Source of the DNA: Roseococcus sp.
GTDB taxonomy: Bacteria > Pseudomonadota > Alphaproteobacteria > Acetobacterales > Acetobacteraceae
Length of the DNA: 64,000 nt
Direction of reading: 5' to 3'
Assembly (NCBI GenBank): GCA_026414745.1
Contig: JAOAIK010000019.1
Location: 1 to 64,000 of the forward strand
Position 1 is the stretch's first letter. Each line of letters begins with the position of its first letter. Both the position numbers and the translations under genes were made by a program. Below the pieces are notes generated by a model. It was not told where the DNA came from. It was given only the letters and a program-made list of their open reading frames with translations, and did not search any database. Below, piece after piece: positions 40,920-50,034 of the stretch.

Positions 40920-42391
40920 GCCATGATCCCCGGCTGGGCGGTGAAGCCGGCCGCCCGTTCGAGCGCGCCGCCCACCGCGAACACAGTCTCCTCGTCGAAG
41001 GCGCGGCCGATCACCTGCAGCCCGAGCGGCAGCCCCTGGGAGTCGAGCCCCGCCGGGACGGCGAGACCCGGCAGCCCCGCGAGATTGGCCGTCACGGTGA
41101 ACACGTCGTTCAGGTACATGGTCACCGGATCGTCCTGGCGCTCGTCCATGGCGAAGGCGGCGGTGGGCGTGGCGGGCGTGACGATGGCGTCGCAGCGGCT
41201 CCAGGCCTGCTCGAAGTCGCGCCGGATCAGCGCGCGCACCTTCTGCGCCTTGAGGTAGTAGGCGTCGTAATAGCCTGCGCTCAGCACATAGGTGCCGATC
41301 ATGATGCGCCGGCGCACCTCCGCGCCGAAGCCGCGCGCGCGGGTGCGCTCGTAGAGGTCCTTGAGGTCCGCGCCGCTCTCGCGCAGCCCGAAGCGCACGC
41401 CGTCATAGCGCGCGAGGTTGGAGGAGGCCTCGGCCGGGGCGACGACATAGTAGGTGGGCAGCGCATACTTCGTGTGCGGCAGGCTGATCGGCACGGTCTC
41501 GGCCCCCGCCTCGCGCAGCCAGGCGAGGCCCTGCTCCCACAGCGCCTCGATCTCGGGCGCCATGCCGGGCAGGCGGTATTCCTCGGGCACGCCGATGCGC
41601 AGCCCCTTCACGCCGCGGCCCACGGCCGCGCGGAAATCGGGCACGGGCAGGCGCGCGGAGGTGCTGTCCTTCGGGTCGTGCCCCGCCATGGAGCGGAGCA
41701 GGATCGCGCAGTCCTCCACCGTCCGCGCCACCGGCCCCGCCTGATCGAGCGAGGAGGCGAAGGCGACGATCCCGAAGCGCGAGCAGCGGCCATAGGTGGG
41801 CTTGATGCCGGCGATCCCGCAGAAGGCCGCGGGCTGGCGGATGGAGCCGCCGGTGTCCGTCGCCGTCGCCCCCATGGCGAGGCGCGCCGCCACCGCCGCC
41901 GCCGATCCGCCCGAGCTTCCGCCCGGCACCAGCCGCCTCGCGGGATCATTGGCGCGCGACCAGGGGTTCTCCACCGGCCCGTAGGCGCTGGTGAGGTTGG
42001 AGGAGCCCATCGCGAACTCGTCCATGTTCAGCTTGCCCAGGAACACCGCCCCGTCCCGCTTGAGCTGGGCCGTGACGGTGCTCTCGTAGGGCGGCACGAA
42101 GGGGCCGAGGATGCGCGAGGCCGCGGTGGTCCTCACCCCTTCGGTGCAGAACAGGTCCTTGATGCCGAGCGGAATGCCCTCGAGCGGCCCCGCCTCGCCC
42201 CGCGCGCGCCGCGCGTCGGAGGCGCGCGCCGCCTCGCGCGCCGCCTCGGCAGTGACGGTGATGTAGGCGTTGAGCCGCGGATTGAGCCGCTCGATCGCGG
42301 CGAGGAAGGCGTCGGCGAGTTCGAGGGCGCTGATCTCCCGCCTCTCCAGCGCGGCGAGACCCTGCGCGAGGGTGAGGTCGGTCGGGCGCAT
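40916..42391 (-). CDS. gatA: Asp/Glu-tRNA amidotransferase subunit A
   Basis: 491 residues from ATG 42391 (GTG 42394 gives one more). Amidase signature with the Lys-Ser-Ser triad: [10 protein letters not shown] (catalytic Lys), [36 protein letters not shown] (Ser pair). It generates ammonia from glutamine for transamidation. The start overlaps the gatC stop. Confidence 0.98.
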   Translation of the reverse strand: MRPTDLTLAQGLAALERREISALELADAFLAAIERLNPRLNAYITVTAEAAREAARASDARRARGEAGPLEGIPLGIKDLFCTEGVRTTAASRILGPFVPPYESTVTAQLKRDGAVFLGKLNMDEFAMGSSNLTSAYGPVENPWSRANDPARRLVPGGSSGGSAAAVAARLAMGATATDTGGSIRQPAAFCGIAGIKPTYGRCSRFGIVAFASSLDQAGPVARTVEDCAILLRSMAGHDPKDSTSARLPVPDFRAAVGRGVKGLRIGVPEEYRLPGMAPEIEALWEQGLAWLREAGAETVPISLPHTKYALPTYYVVAPAEASSNLARYDGVRFGLRESGADLKDLYERTRARGFGAEVRRRIMIGTYVLSAGYYDAYYLKAQKVRALIRRDFEQAWSRCDAIVTPATPTAAFAMDERQDDPVTMYLNDVFTVTANLAGLPGLAVPAGLDSQGLPLGLQVIGRAFDEETVFAVGGALERAAGFTAQPGIMA

Positions 42392-42684
42392 CACTCGACC
42401 ACCTTGGGCACGGCGAAATAGTCGCCCTCGCGGTCGGGCGCGTTGGCCAGCACCTTCCCGGCGATGCCGCCATCGGTCACCGCATCGGCGCGCCAGGGCA
42501 GCCGCGCCTCGCCGGGCGCGCCGCCCGCCATGGGTTCCACGCCCTCCGTGTCCACCTCCTGCAACTGCTCGATCCAGCCGAGAATCCCGTTGAGCTCGCC
42601 CCGCAGGGTCTCAACCTCGGACTCCTCCAGGCGCAGCCGGGCGAGATTGGCGACGCGACGCACCGTCGCGGCATCGAGCGACAT
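42391..42684 (-). CDS. gatC: Asp/Glu-tRNA amidotransferase subunit C
   Basis: 97 residues from ATG 42684, preceded by GGAAGT; an in-frame GTG three codons upstream is less likely. [52 protein letters not shown] is the typical GatC helix-and-belt, ending FAVPKVVE. It stabilises GatA-GatB. Confidence 0.96.
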   Translation of the reverse strand: MSLDAATVRRVANLARLRLEESEVETLRGELNGILGWIEQLQEVDTEGVEPMAGGAPGEARLPWRADAVTDGGIAGKVLANAPDREGDYFAVPKVVE

Positions 42685-42729
42685 GACTTCCACTTCCGTT
42701 CGAGAGGGGCGGGCCGCATAAGGCCCGGC

Positions 42730-43206
42730 ATGGCTCTCTCCACCATGGCGGCCCTGCGCGCAAGCCTGCCGCGCGGGGCGCGGCTGATCGGCCTCGACCT
42801 CGGCCGGCGCGTCATCGGCCTCGCGCTCTCGGACGCGACGCTCCTGCTCGCCTCGCCCTATGCGGCGCTGAAGCGGGGCCGGCTGCGCGACAACGCCGCC
42901 GAGATCGCCGCCATCGCCCGCAAGGAGGGGGCGGGCGGCCTCGTCGTCGGGCTGCCGCTCTCCCTCGACGGCAGCCTCGGCCCCGCCGCCCAGGCGGCGC
43001 GGGACTGGGCGCTCGCGCTCTCCGAGGCGACCGGCCTGCCCTGCGCGCTGTGGGACGAGCGGCTCTCCTCGGCCGCGGTGAACCGGGCGATGATCACCGA
43101 GGCCGATCTCAGCCGGCGCAAGCGCGCCGCGGCGGTGGACGCGGCCGCCGCCGCCTGGATGCTGCAGGCGGCGCTGGACGCGACGCGGGCGGGGGCGGGA
43201 AACTGA
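42730..43206 (+). CDS. ruvX: Putative pre-16S rRNA nuclease / Holliday junction resolvase YqgF (RuvX)
   Basis: 158 residues. RNase H-like fold: [18 protein letters not shown] (first Asp), [29 protein letters not shown] (Glu) and a C-terminal [14 protein letters not shown] (Asp). ATG 42730 or 42745 are both possible; divergent from gatC with a 45-nt gap. Confidence 0.94.
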   Translation: MALSTMAALRASLPRGARLIGLDLGRRVIGLALSDATLLLASPYAALKRGRLRDNAAEIAAIARKEGAGGLVVGLPLSLDGSLGPAAQAARDWALALSEATGLPCALWDERLSSAAVNRAMITEADLSRRKRAAAVDAAAAAWMLQAALDATRAGAGN

Positions 43207-43297
43207 GCGCCCCGGGCGTCCCGGCCTGCGCCGGTGGCGCTCTTCGCCGCCGCCGCGGGGCGCGCTTGGCCGGAACCCATGCGGGCCAGGCTCTCAT

Positions 43298-43477
43298 ACC
43301 AAGCGCACGAAGTCCCAACCCTGCGGCCCGAAGGGCGAGGCCGCGGATGCGGCCCGCGGCCTGTGCCGCGACGCCAAGGCGGCCGGATGGCCGCCGCCCG
43401 GCGACGGGACCCATGGCGGCGTGCCGCCATGGGCGCCCGCCTGAGGGACACGAAGGTGACACCTTCGTGCGTGTGGT
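43298..43477. repeat. Dispersed intergenic repeat, copy 2, with terminal inverted repeats
   Basis: About 180 bp. Left end ACCAAGCGCACGAAG (43298-43312) and right end CTTCGTGCGTGTGGT (43463-43477) are inverted with 13 of 15 matches. A central palindrome has arms CCCATGGCGGC (43410-43420) and GCCGCCATGGG (43423-43433), identical to copy 1. It carries ~30 bp (about 43337-43367) not in copy 1. The right end stops two bases before the HlyD stop codon. No coding gene is contained in it. Confidence 0.87.
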
Positions 43478-43478
43478 C

Positions 43479-44795
43479 TCAGTTCTCCGTGAAGGCGCGG
43501 CGCATGCTCTCGCGCAGCGGCTGGGTGAGGTAGCGCCAGAGGCTGCGCTGGCCGGTGACGATATGCGCCTCCACCGGCATGCCGGGGGCGAGGAAGACGC
43601 CGGGCAGCCGCTCGATCTGCCCCGGCGCGAGGGCGATGAAGGCGCGGTAGTAGGTCATGCGCGTCTGCGGGTCCTGCGTCGCGTCGGCCGCGACGAAGGT
43701 CACGCGCCCCTCGAGTGCCGGCACCACGCCCTGGCGGAAGGCGGTCAGGCGCACATCGGCGCGCAGCCCGACATGCACCATGTCGATGTCGAGGGGCTGG
43801 ATCTGCACCTCCGCCACCAGCGCGTCCTGGTCGGGCACGAGATCCATCAGCGGATCCCCGGGCCGCACCACGCCGCCCACGGTGAACAGGCGCAGGTTGA
43901 CGATGGTGCCCGATTCGGGGGCCAGGATCTCGCGGCGCTGGGCGACATCCTCGGCGGCGCGCAGGCGCTCCTCCACCTCGGCGAGCCGCCCGGCCACCTC
44001 GCGCGACTCGGACGCCACCTCCTGCATGCGGGCGTTGCGCGCGCTGCGCGCGAGGCTCTGCGCCTCCGCCACCTGCGCCTCGGCGCGGGCGATCTGGGCG
44101 ATCAGCTCCTCGATGCTGCCCTCGGCGCCGGCGCGGGCGCGCTGCACGGCGAGCAGCTCGGGCAGGCGCGAGAGGCCCTGGCTGACCAGCCCGCGCCGCA
44201 TCGCCTCCTCCTGGATCACCAGCTCGAGCTGGCGGCGGGCGGCGCGCAGCTGCCCCTGGGCGGCCTCGATGGAGGCGCGGCCCTGCTGCTCGCGCGCCTC
44301 GGCGATGGCGAGCTGGCTTTCCAGCGCCGCGCGGCGGGCGGCGAACAGCGCGGCCTGCCCGGCCATCGCCTCGCGCGCGCGCGGGTCCTCGCTGGCGCGC
44401 AGCCAGTCGGGGAAGGCGATGGCCGGAGCGTCCGCGGCCTCGGCGGCGAGGCGGGCGGCCTGGGCGGCCAGCGCGGCGCGGGTCGCGCGCAGCGCCTCGC
44501 GCGTGCTCTCGGCCTGGATGGTGTCGAGGCGCATCACCACCTGCCCGGCCTGCACCCGGTCGCCGTCGCGCACCAGGATCTCGCGGATCACGCCCCCTTC
44601 CAGGTGCTGCAGCGTGCGGCGCGTGCCCTCGACGCGGATCTGGCCGGGCGCGAGGGTGGCCTCGGCCAGCGGCGCAAGGGTGGCCCAGGCCATGAAGCCG
44701 CCGAACAGCCCGATGCAGACGAGGAGGCCGAAGCCGACCACCCGCCGCGTGGGCGGGTGTTCGCTGTCGAAAGGGGCGGTGGTGCTGGCGCTCAT
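43479..44795 (-). CDS. HlyD-family type I secretion periplasmic adaptor
   Basis: 438 residues. A short cytoplasmic N-terminus and one transmembrane helix (VVGFGLLVCIGLFGGFMAWATLAPLAEA) are followed by a biotinyl-lipoyl half-motif (GQIRVEGTRRTLQHLEGGVIREILVRDGDRVQAGQVVM). A long coiled coil (~110-280) and the HlyD C-terminal beta domain (ILAPESGTIVNLRLFTVGGVVRPGDPLMDLVPD) complete it. Forms the periplasmic link to TolC. Coupled to the ABC gene by a 4-nt overlap. Confidence 0.93.
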   Translation of the reverse strand: MSASTTAPFDSEHPPTRRVVGFGLLVCIGLFGGFMAWATLAPLAEATLAPGQIRVEGTRRTLQHLEGGVIREILVRDGDRVQAGQVVMRLDTIQAESTREALRATRAALAAQAARLAAEAADAPAIAFPDWLRASEDPRAREAMAGQAALFAARRAALESQLAIAEAREQQGRASIEAAQGQLRAARRQLELVIQEEAMRRGLVSQGLSRLPELLAVQRARAGAEGSIEELIAQIARAEAQVAEAQSLARSARNARMQEVASESREVAGRLAEVEERLRAAEDVAQRREILAPESGTIVNLRLFTVGGVVRPGDPLMDLVPDQDALVAEVQIQPLDIDMVHVGLRADVRLTAFRQGVVPALEGRVTFVAADATQDPQTRMTYYRAFIALAPGQIERLPGVFLAPGMPVEAHIVTGQRSLWRYLTQPLRESMRRAFTEN

Positions 44796-46588
44796 GCCCC
44801 GCCTCCCGCTCCGCCCGTGCCGCCGGTCGCGGCGGGCGGGGGCGCGCCGGGCGGCGGGCGCAGCGCCGCCACGCCGGGGGGCAGCGGCATGCCCGGGCGC
44901 GGCCCGCCCATGAGGCGCGCCAGCACCTCGTCGCGCGGGCCGAAGGCCTCCACCACGCCCTCGCGCAGCACCATCACCTTGTCCACCGCCTTGAGCAGCG
45001 CCGGGCGGTGCGAGACGACGACGAAGCTCGTCCCCGCCGCCTTGAGCGCGACCAGCGCCTCGGTCAGCCGCGCCTCGGTCTCGCCGTCGAGGTTGGAGTT
45101 GGGCTCATCGAGCAGCAGCAGCCGCGGCCCGCCGTAGAGGGCGCGGGCCAGCCCGATCATCTGCCGCTGCCCGCCCGAGAGGTGCTGCCCGCCCTCGCCG
45201 ATCTCGGTGTCGTAGCCCTGGGGCAGGCGCAGGATCATCTCGTGGCAGGCGGCGCGGCGGGCGGCGGCGAAGGCGGCCTCCGGGTCGGGCGGGCCGAGCC
45301 GGGCGATGTTCTCGAGCACCGTGCCCGAGAACAGCTCCACCTCCTGCGGCAGATAGCCGACATGGCGCCCGAAATCCTCGCGCGGCCAGAGGAACACATC
45401 CGCCCCGTCCAGGCGCACCGTGCCCTGTTGCGGCGGCAGGCTGCCGGCGAGCAGCCGCAGAAGGGTGGATTTCCCGGCGGCCGAGGGCCCGACCAGCGCC
45501 AGCCCCTCGCCGGGCGCGAGCGCGAGGCTCACCCCCTTGATCAGCGGCGTCCCCTGGCCGGCGAAGCCGAACACCACGCGCTCGGCGGTCAGGCGGCCCT
45601 CCGTGACGGGGGGGGCGGTGCCGGTGGGGCGCAGCGGCGGGCGGGCGAGGAAGGCGCGCAGCCGCCCCCGGGCCTGGCGGGCCAGCACGAGCTGCCGCCA
45701 GCCGCCGATGAGCTGTTCCACCGGCGCCAGGGCGCGGGCCATGATGATGGAGGCGGCGATGGAGGCCCCGGGCGTCGCCTCCTGGCGCAGCACCAGCCAG
45801 GCGCCGAGGCCGAGCACGGCCACCTGCACCGCGAAGCGCACGAACTTGGTGGCGGCGAGGATGATGGCCGAGCGGTCGCCCGCCTTCAGCAGGGCGGGCT
45901 GCGCCTCCGCCAGGCGGCGCTGCCAGCGCTCGCGCACCGCCCGTCCCATGCCCAGGGCGTCGATCGCCAGCGCGTTGCGCGCCATCGCCTCGGCGCTGCG
46001 CTGCGCCGCCGTCACGGTGGGCGCGGCCTCGCGCAGCAGCCGCGCCGTCAGCGCCTCCGACAGCACGGTCAGCCCGAACAGGGCCAGCGCCCCGCCCAGC
46101 GCCACCCAGCCCAGCAGCGGATGGATCAGGAAGATCACCGCGAAATAGACCGGCGCCCAGGGAATGTCGTTGAGCACCAGCGAGGCGGGCGAGGCGAGGA
46201 AGCCGCGCAGCGTCTGCAGGTCGCGCAGCGCCTCCATGCCGGCCGGCTGGCCGCGCAGCTGCGCCTCCAGCGCGCGGTCGAAGACGGCCGGCGCGGCGCG
46301 CCACTCCACCCAGGCGGCGAGGCGCTGCATGACGATGCTGCGCGTCGCCTCCAGCACCGCCATGACCAGCAGGCCGAAGACGGTGATGACGGTGAGGTGG
46401 ATCAGCGTGTCCGTGTTGCGCGCGGCCAGCACCCGGTCGAAGAGCTGGAGCATGTAGAGCGGCACGGTGAGCTGCAGCGCGTTCACCACGCCCGAGAAGG
46501 CGAAGACCGCGGCGAACTGCGCCCGCAGGGAGGAGAGCGCGCGCTCCAGCGGATCCTTGCGCGCGGGCCGGCCGGCCGTCTCAGACAT
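44792..46588 (-). CDS. Type I secretion ABC transporter (PrtD-like permease/ATPase)
   Basis: 598 residues. An N-terminal six-helix membrane domain (~20-320) starts FAFSGVVNALQLTVPLYMLQLFDRV. The C-terminal ATPase has Walker A GPSAAGKSTLLR, Q-loop YLPQEVELFSGTV, signature LSGGQRQM, Walker B LLLLDEPNSNLD and the H-loop SHR. No peptidase-like N-terminal domain is present. Such PrtD-type exporters move C-terminal-signal RTX proteins, but neither cargo nor an outer-membrane factor is nearby. Confidence 0.93.
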   Translation of the reverse strand: MSETAGRPARKDPLERALSSLRAQFAAVFAFSGVVNALQLTVPLYMLQLFDRVLAARNTDTLIHLTVITVFGLLVMAVLEATRSIVMQRLAAWVEWRAAPAVFDRALEAQLRGQPAGMEALRDLQTLRGFLASPASLVLNDIPWAPVYFAVIFLIHPLLGWVALGGALALFGLTVLSEALTARLLREAAPTVTAAQRSAEAMARNALAIDALGMGRAVRERWQRRLAEAQPALLKAGDRSAIILAATKFVRFAVQVAVLGLGAWLVLRQEATPGASIAASIIMARALAPVEQLIGGWRQLVLARQARGRLRAFLARPPLRPTGTAPPVTEGRLTAERVVFGFAGQGTPLIKGVSLALAPGEGLALVGPSAAGKSTLLRLLAGSLPPQQGTVRLDGADVFLWPREDFGRHVGYLPQEVELFSGTVLENIARLGPPDPEAAFAAARRAACHEMILRLPQGYDTEIGEGGQHLSGGQRQMIGLARALYGGPRLLLLDEPNSNLDGETEARLTEALVALKAAGTSFVVVSHRPALLKAVDKVMVLREGVVEAFGPRDEVLARLMGGPRPGMPLPPGVAALRPPPGAPPPAATGGTGGAGGGA

Positions 46589-46735
46589 GCTGTGTCATCC
46601 TGGCGCCTGCCCGGGGGCGCGCCGCGCGCCGCCGGGGTCTCGCGAGGTAACACGCGGCGCGGGGGCTTCCAACGCCCATCCTGCGCCGCCGCCCCATGAT
46701 TTCCGCCCGGACGATCCGGGGCTAGAAGGGGGGCG

Positions 46736-47689
46736 ATGAGCGGCTTCTCCCATCCCGTCCTGCCCGGTCGCCACCTCCTCGCCATCGAGGGGCTGGAGCC
46801 GCCGCACATCTCGGCCCTGCTCGACCTCGCGGAGTCCTACGCTCTGCTGAACCGGCAGGGAAAGACGCAGCGGGACCTCCTCAAGGGGCGGACGCTCATC
46901 AACCTCTTCTTCGAGGACAGCACCCGCACCCGCACCAGCTTCGAACTCGCCGGCAAGCGGCTCGGCGCCGACATCGTGAACATGAGCGTGAGCACGAGCA
47001 GCGTGAACAAAGGCGAAACGCTGCTCGACACCGCCGCCACGCTGAACGCCATGAACACCGACCTTCTCGTGGTCCGCCATTCGCAGTCCGGCGCGCCGGC
47101 GCTGCTCGCGCAGAAGGTGGATGCGGCGGTGATCAATGCCGGGGACGGCACCCATGAGCACCCCACCCAGGCGCTGCTCGACGCGCTGACCATCCGCCGC
47201 CGCAAGGGGCGGCTCGAGGGCCTCCTTGTCGCCATCTGCGGCGATGTGCTGCACAGCCGGGTGGCGCGCAGCAACATCCACCTGCTCTCGACCATGGGGG
47301 CGCGGGTGCGGCTCGTCGGCCCGCCCACCCTCATCCCGGCCGAGGCGAGCCGGCTCGGCGTCGAGGTGCACCACGACATGCGCGCCGGCCTCGAGGGCGC
47401 GGATGTGGTGATGATGCTGCGCCTGCAGCGCGAGCGCATGGCCGCCGGCCTCGTGCCCTCGGCGCGGGAGTTCTTCCGCTTCTACGGCCTCGACGCGGCG
47501 AAGCTGCGCCACGCCCGCCCCGACGCCATCGTGATGCACCCGGGCCCGATGAACCGAGGCGTGGAGATCGACAGCGCCATCGCCGACGACCCCGAGCGCA
47601 GCGTGATCGGCGAGCAGGTGGAGATGGGAGTGGCGGTGCGCATGGCCGTCCTCGACGTGCTGGCGCGCGAACTCAGGCGCAATGCCTGA
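46736..47689 (+). CDS. pyrB: Aspartate carbamoyltransferase catalytic subunit
   Basis: 317 residues. Carbamoyl-phosphate motif [22 protein letters not shown] (STRTR), [12 protein letters not shown], and the aspartate-binding region [11 protein letters not shown] with [12 protein letters not shown]. No PyrI partner is present; instead a dihydroorotase-like protein lies two genes on, as in bacteria with PyrB-PyrX dodecamers. ATG 46736 is close to the promoter of a 147-nt gap. Confidence 0.97.
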   Translation: MSGFSHPVLPGRHLLAIEGLEPPHISALLDLAESYALLNRQGKTQRDLLKGRTLINLFFEDSTRTRTSFELAGKRLGADIVNMSVSTSSVNKGETLLDTAATLNAMNTDLLVVRHSQSGAPALLAQKVDAAVINAGDGTHEHPTQALLDALTIRRRKGRLEGLLVAICGDVLHSRVARSNIHLLSTMGARVRLVGPPTLIPAEASRLGVEVHHDMRAGLEGADVVMMLRLQRERMAAGLVPSAREFFRFYGLDAAKLRHARPDAIVMHPGPMNRGVEIDSAIADDPERSVIGEQVEMGVAVRMAVLDVLARELRRNA

Positions 47690-47701
47690 GGGGGCGTGCT
47701 G

Positions 47702-48136
47702 ATGCCGCGCCTCGCCCGCCCCGAGGAGGCCCACGCCGTGCGCGCCCTGGTGCGCGCCGCCTATGCGCCCTGGATCCCGGTGATCGGTCGCGAGCCGGGG
47801 CCGATGGGCGACGACTACGCCGCGCGCATCGCCGCCGGCGAGGTCTGGTGGAACGAGGGGGGCGAGGCGCTCTGCGTGCTGATCGAACAGCCCGGCGCGC
47901 TGCTGCTCGACAATGTGGCGGTGGCCCCCGCCGCCCAGGGCCGTGGCCTCGGCCGGCGGCTCGTCGCCTTCGCCCTGGAGGAGGCGCGCCGCCGCGGCCT
48001 GCCCGCCGTCACGCTCTACACCCATGCCCGCATGGAGGCGAACATCGCGCTCTACACCCGCCTCGGCTTCCGCGAGACCCACCGCGCCCGCGAGAAGGGG
48101 TTCGACCGCGTTTACATGCGGCGGGAGGTCGCATGA
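47702..48136 (+). CDS. GNAT-family N-acetyltransferase inserted between pyrB and pyrX
   Basis: 144 residues from ATG 47702 with GAGGGGG upstream; GTG 47696 is a second option. Acetyl-CoA motif VAPAAQGRGLGRRLVAFALEEARRRGLPAVTLYTHARMEANIALYTRLGF is a full GNAT core. Substrate unknown. Its ATGA overlap with pyrX and 12-nt distance from pyrB make it part of the pyrimidine operon. Confidence 0.9.
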   Translation: MPRLARPEEAHAVRALVRAAYAPWIPVIGREPGPMGDDYAARIAAGEVWWNEGGEALCVLIEQPGALLLDNVAVAPAAQGRGLGRRLVAFALEEARRRGLPAVTLYTHARMEANIALYTRLGFRETHRAREKGFDRVYMRREVA

Positions 48137-49401
48137 GGCCGCTGCTCATCACCAATGCCCGCCTGCTCGACCCCGCCTCGGGCCTGGATGCGCCGGGCGC
48201 GCTGCTGGTCGAGAACGGGCGCATCGCCTCGCTCGCCGGCGCGCCGGCCGAGGGCGCGGAGGTTCTCGATGCCGGCGGGGCGCTGCTCTGCCCCGGCCTC
48301 GTGGACATGCGCGCCGCCCTCGGCGAGCCCGGGGCGGAGCACCGCGAGACCATCGCCTCGGCGGCCGAGGCGGCGGCGGCGGGCGGCATCACCACCCTCT
48401 GCGTGCTGCCCGACACGGATCCCGCCCTCGACGATCCGGCGCTGATCGAGTTCGTGATCCGCCGCGGCGACGCCACGGGCAGCGTGACCCTGCTGCCCTA
48501 TGCCGCCGCCACCAAGGGCTGCGCGGGGCAGGAGCTCTCGGAATACGGGCTGCTGCGCGAGGCCGGGGCCATCGCCTTCACCGACGGCCGGCGCGCCATC
48601 GCCAGCGCCCGGCTCATGCGCCTCGCCCTCTCCTATGCGCGCGGCTTCGGCGCCATGGTGGTGCAGCACCCCGAGGAGCCGAGCCTCGCCCAGGGCGGCG
48701 CCGCGACGGAGGGCGAGCTCGCCACGCGCATGGGGCTGCCGGGAATCCCCGCCGCGGCCGAGGCCATCATGGTGGCGCGCGACATCGCGCTCGCGCGCCT
48801 CACGGGCGGGCATGTGCATTTCGCCCATGTCAGCACCGCCGCCGCGCTCGCGCTGATCCGCGCCGCCAAGGCCGAGGGCCTGCGCGTCACCGCCGACACC
48901 GCGCCGCCCTATTTCGACCTGAACGAGACGGCGATCGGCGATTTCCGCAGCTATGCGAAGCTCTCGCCCCCGCTGCGGCGGGAGGAGGACCGCCTCGCCG
49001 TGCTCGCGGCGCTCGGCGACGGCACGCTGGACGCCATCGCCTCCGACCACCAGCCGCGCGACGCGGACGACAAGCGCCTGCCCTTCGCCCAGGCCGAGGC
49101 GGGGGGCGCGGGGCTCGCCACGCTGCTCGGCGTGACGCTCGCGCAGGTGCACAACGGCGCCCTGCCGCTCGCCCAGGCGCTCGGGCTGGTCACCTGCCGG
49201 CCCGCGGCGCTGCTCGGCATCGAGGCGGGGCGGCTCGCGGTCGGCGCGCCCGCCGATCTCTGCCTGATCGCGCTGGAGCGCGCCTGGCAGGTGAAGGCGG
49301 GGCAGCTTCCGGGCAAGGCGCAGAACTCGCCCTTCGACGGCCGGGCGCTGGAGGGGCGGGTGATCGCCACCTTCAAGGGCGGGAGGCGCGTCTTCGGATG
49401 A
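48133..49401 (+). CDS. pyrX: Inactive dihydroorotase homologue PyrX (PyrC')
   Basis: 422 residues. The amidohydrolase fold is intact, but the metal motif normally D-x-H-x-H is GLVDMRAALGEPG: R60 and A62 replace both histidines, so a binuclear centre is unlikely. Later blocks are degraded likewise (IVQHPEEP-like VVQHPEEPS is kept; HFAHVSTAAAL is kept). Known PyrX proteins are structural partners of PyrB. An active dihydroorotase must be encoded elsewhere. Confidence 0.9.
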   Translation: MRPLLITNARLLDPASGLDAPGALLVENGRIASLAGAPAEGAEVLDAGGALLCPGLVDMRAALGEPGAEHRETIASAAEAAAAGGITTLCVLPDTDPALDDPALIEFVIRRGDATGSVTLLPYAAATKGCAGQELSEYGLLREAGAIAFTDGRRAIASARLMRLALSYARGFGAMVVQHPEEPSLAQGGAATEGELATRMGLPGIPAAAEAIMVARDIALARLTGGHVHFAHVSTAAALALIRAAKAEGLRVTADTAPPYFDLNETAIGDFRSYAKLSPPLRREEDRLAVLAALGDGTLDAIASDHQPRDADDKRLPFAQAEAGGAGLATLLGVTLAQVHNGALPLAQALGLVTCRPAALLGIEAGRLAVGAPADLCLIALERAWQVKAGQLPGKAQNSPFDGRALEGRVIATFKGGRRVFG

Positions 49402-49997
49402 CGGGCGAGGCGCTGGCAGGGGGGGCGGCGGCGCTGCTGGCGGCGCTGCTCGGGTCCATCCCCTTCGGCCTCCTGCTGACGCGCGCGGCGGGGCTCGGCG
49501 ACATCCGCGCCATCGGCTCGGGCAACATCGGCGCGACCAATGTGCTGCGCACCGGGCGCAAGGGCCTGGCCGCCGCCACCCTGCTGCTCGACTTCGGCAA
49601 GGGGGTGCTGGCCGTCTGGCTCGCGACCGCGCTGCTGGGCGAGGCGGTGGCCCCCATCGCGGCGGTGGCGGCGGTGCTGGGCCACTGCCACCCGCCCTGG
49701 CTCGGCGGCAAGGGCGGCAAGGGGGTGGCCACGGCGCTCGGCGTGCTGCTCGGCCTCGGCTGGGGGGTGTTCGTGGCGGCGGCGGCCGCCTGGCTCGTGG
49801 CGGCCGCCGCCTCGCGGATCTCCTCCATCGGCGCCCTCTCGGCCATGGCGGTGGCGGCGGGCGTGGCGCTGCTGGTGCTGCCGCTCGCGGCCGCCCTCGC
49901 GGTGCTCGTCATCGCCGCCTATGTCGCCTGGCGGCATGAGGGCAACATCCGCCGGCTGATCGCGGGCAGCGAGCCGCGCATCGGGGAGAGGCGATGA
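49398..49997 (+). CDS. plsY: Acyl-phosphate:glycerol-3-phosphate acyltransferase PlsY
   Basis: 199 residues, about five membrane helices. Three signature loops are GSGNIGATNVLRTGRK, GHCHPPWLGGKGGKGVATALG, and WRHEGNIRRLIAGSEPRIG. It makes lysophosphatidate from acyl-phosphate; the acyl-phosphate donor enzyme PlsX is not in view. It overlaps the pyrX stop (ATGA). Confidence 0.97.
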   Translation: MTGEALAGGAAALLAALLGSIPFGLLLTRAAGLGDIRAIGSGNIGATNVLRTGRKGLAAATLLLDFGKGVLAVWLATALLGEAVAPIAAVAAVLGHCHPPWLGGKGGKGVATALGVLLGLGWGVFVAAAAAWLVAAAASRISSIGALSAMAVAAGVALLVLPLAAALAVLVIAAYVAWRHEGNIRRLIAGSEPRIGERR

Positions 49998-50034
49998 GGA
50001 GGAGGCGCAGGGGGCGGTCCATGGGCCGGGGCGG

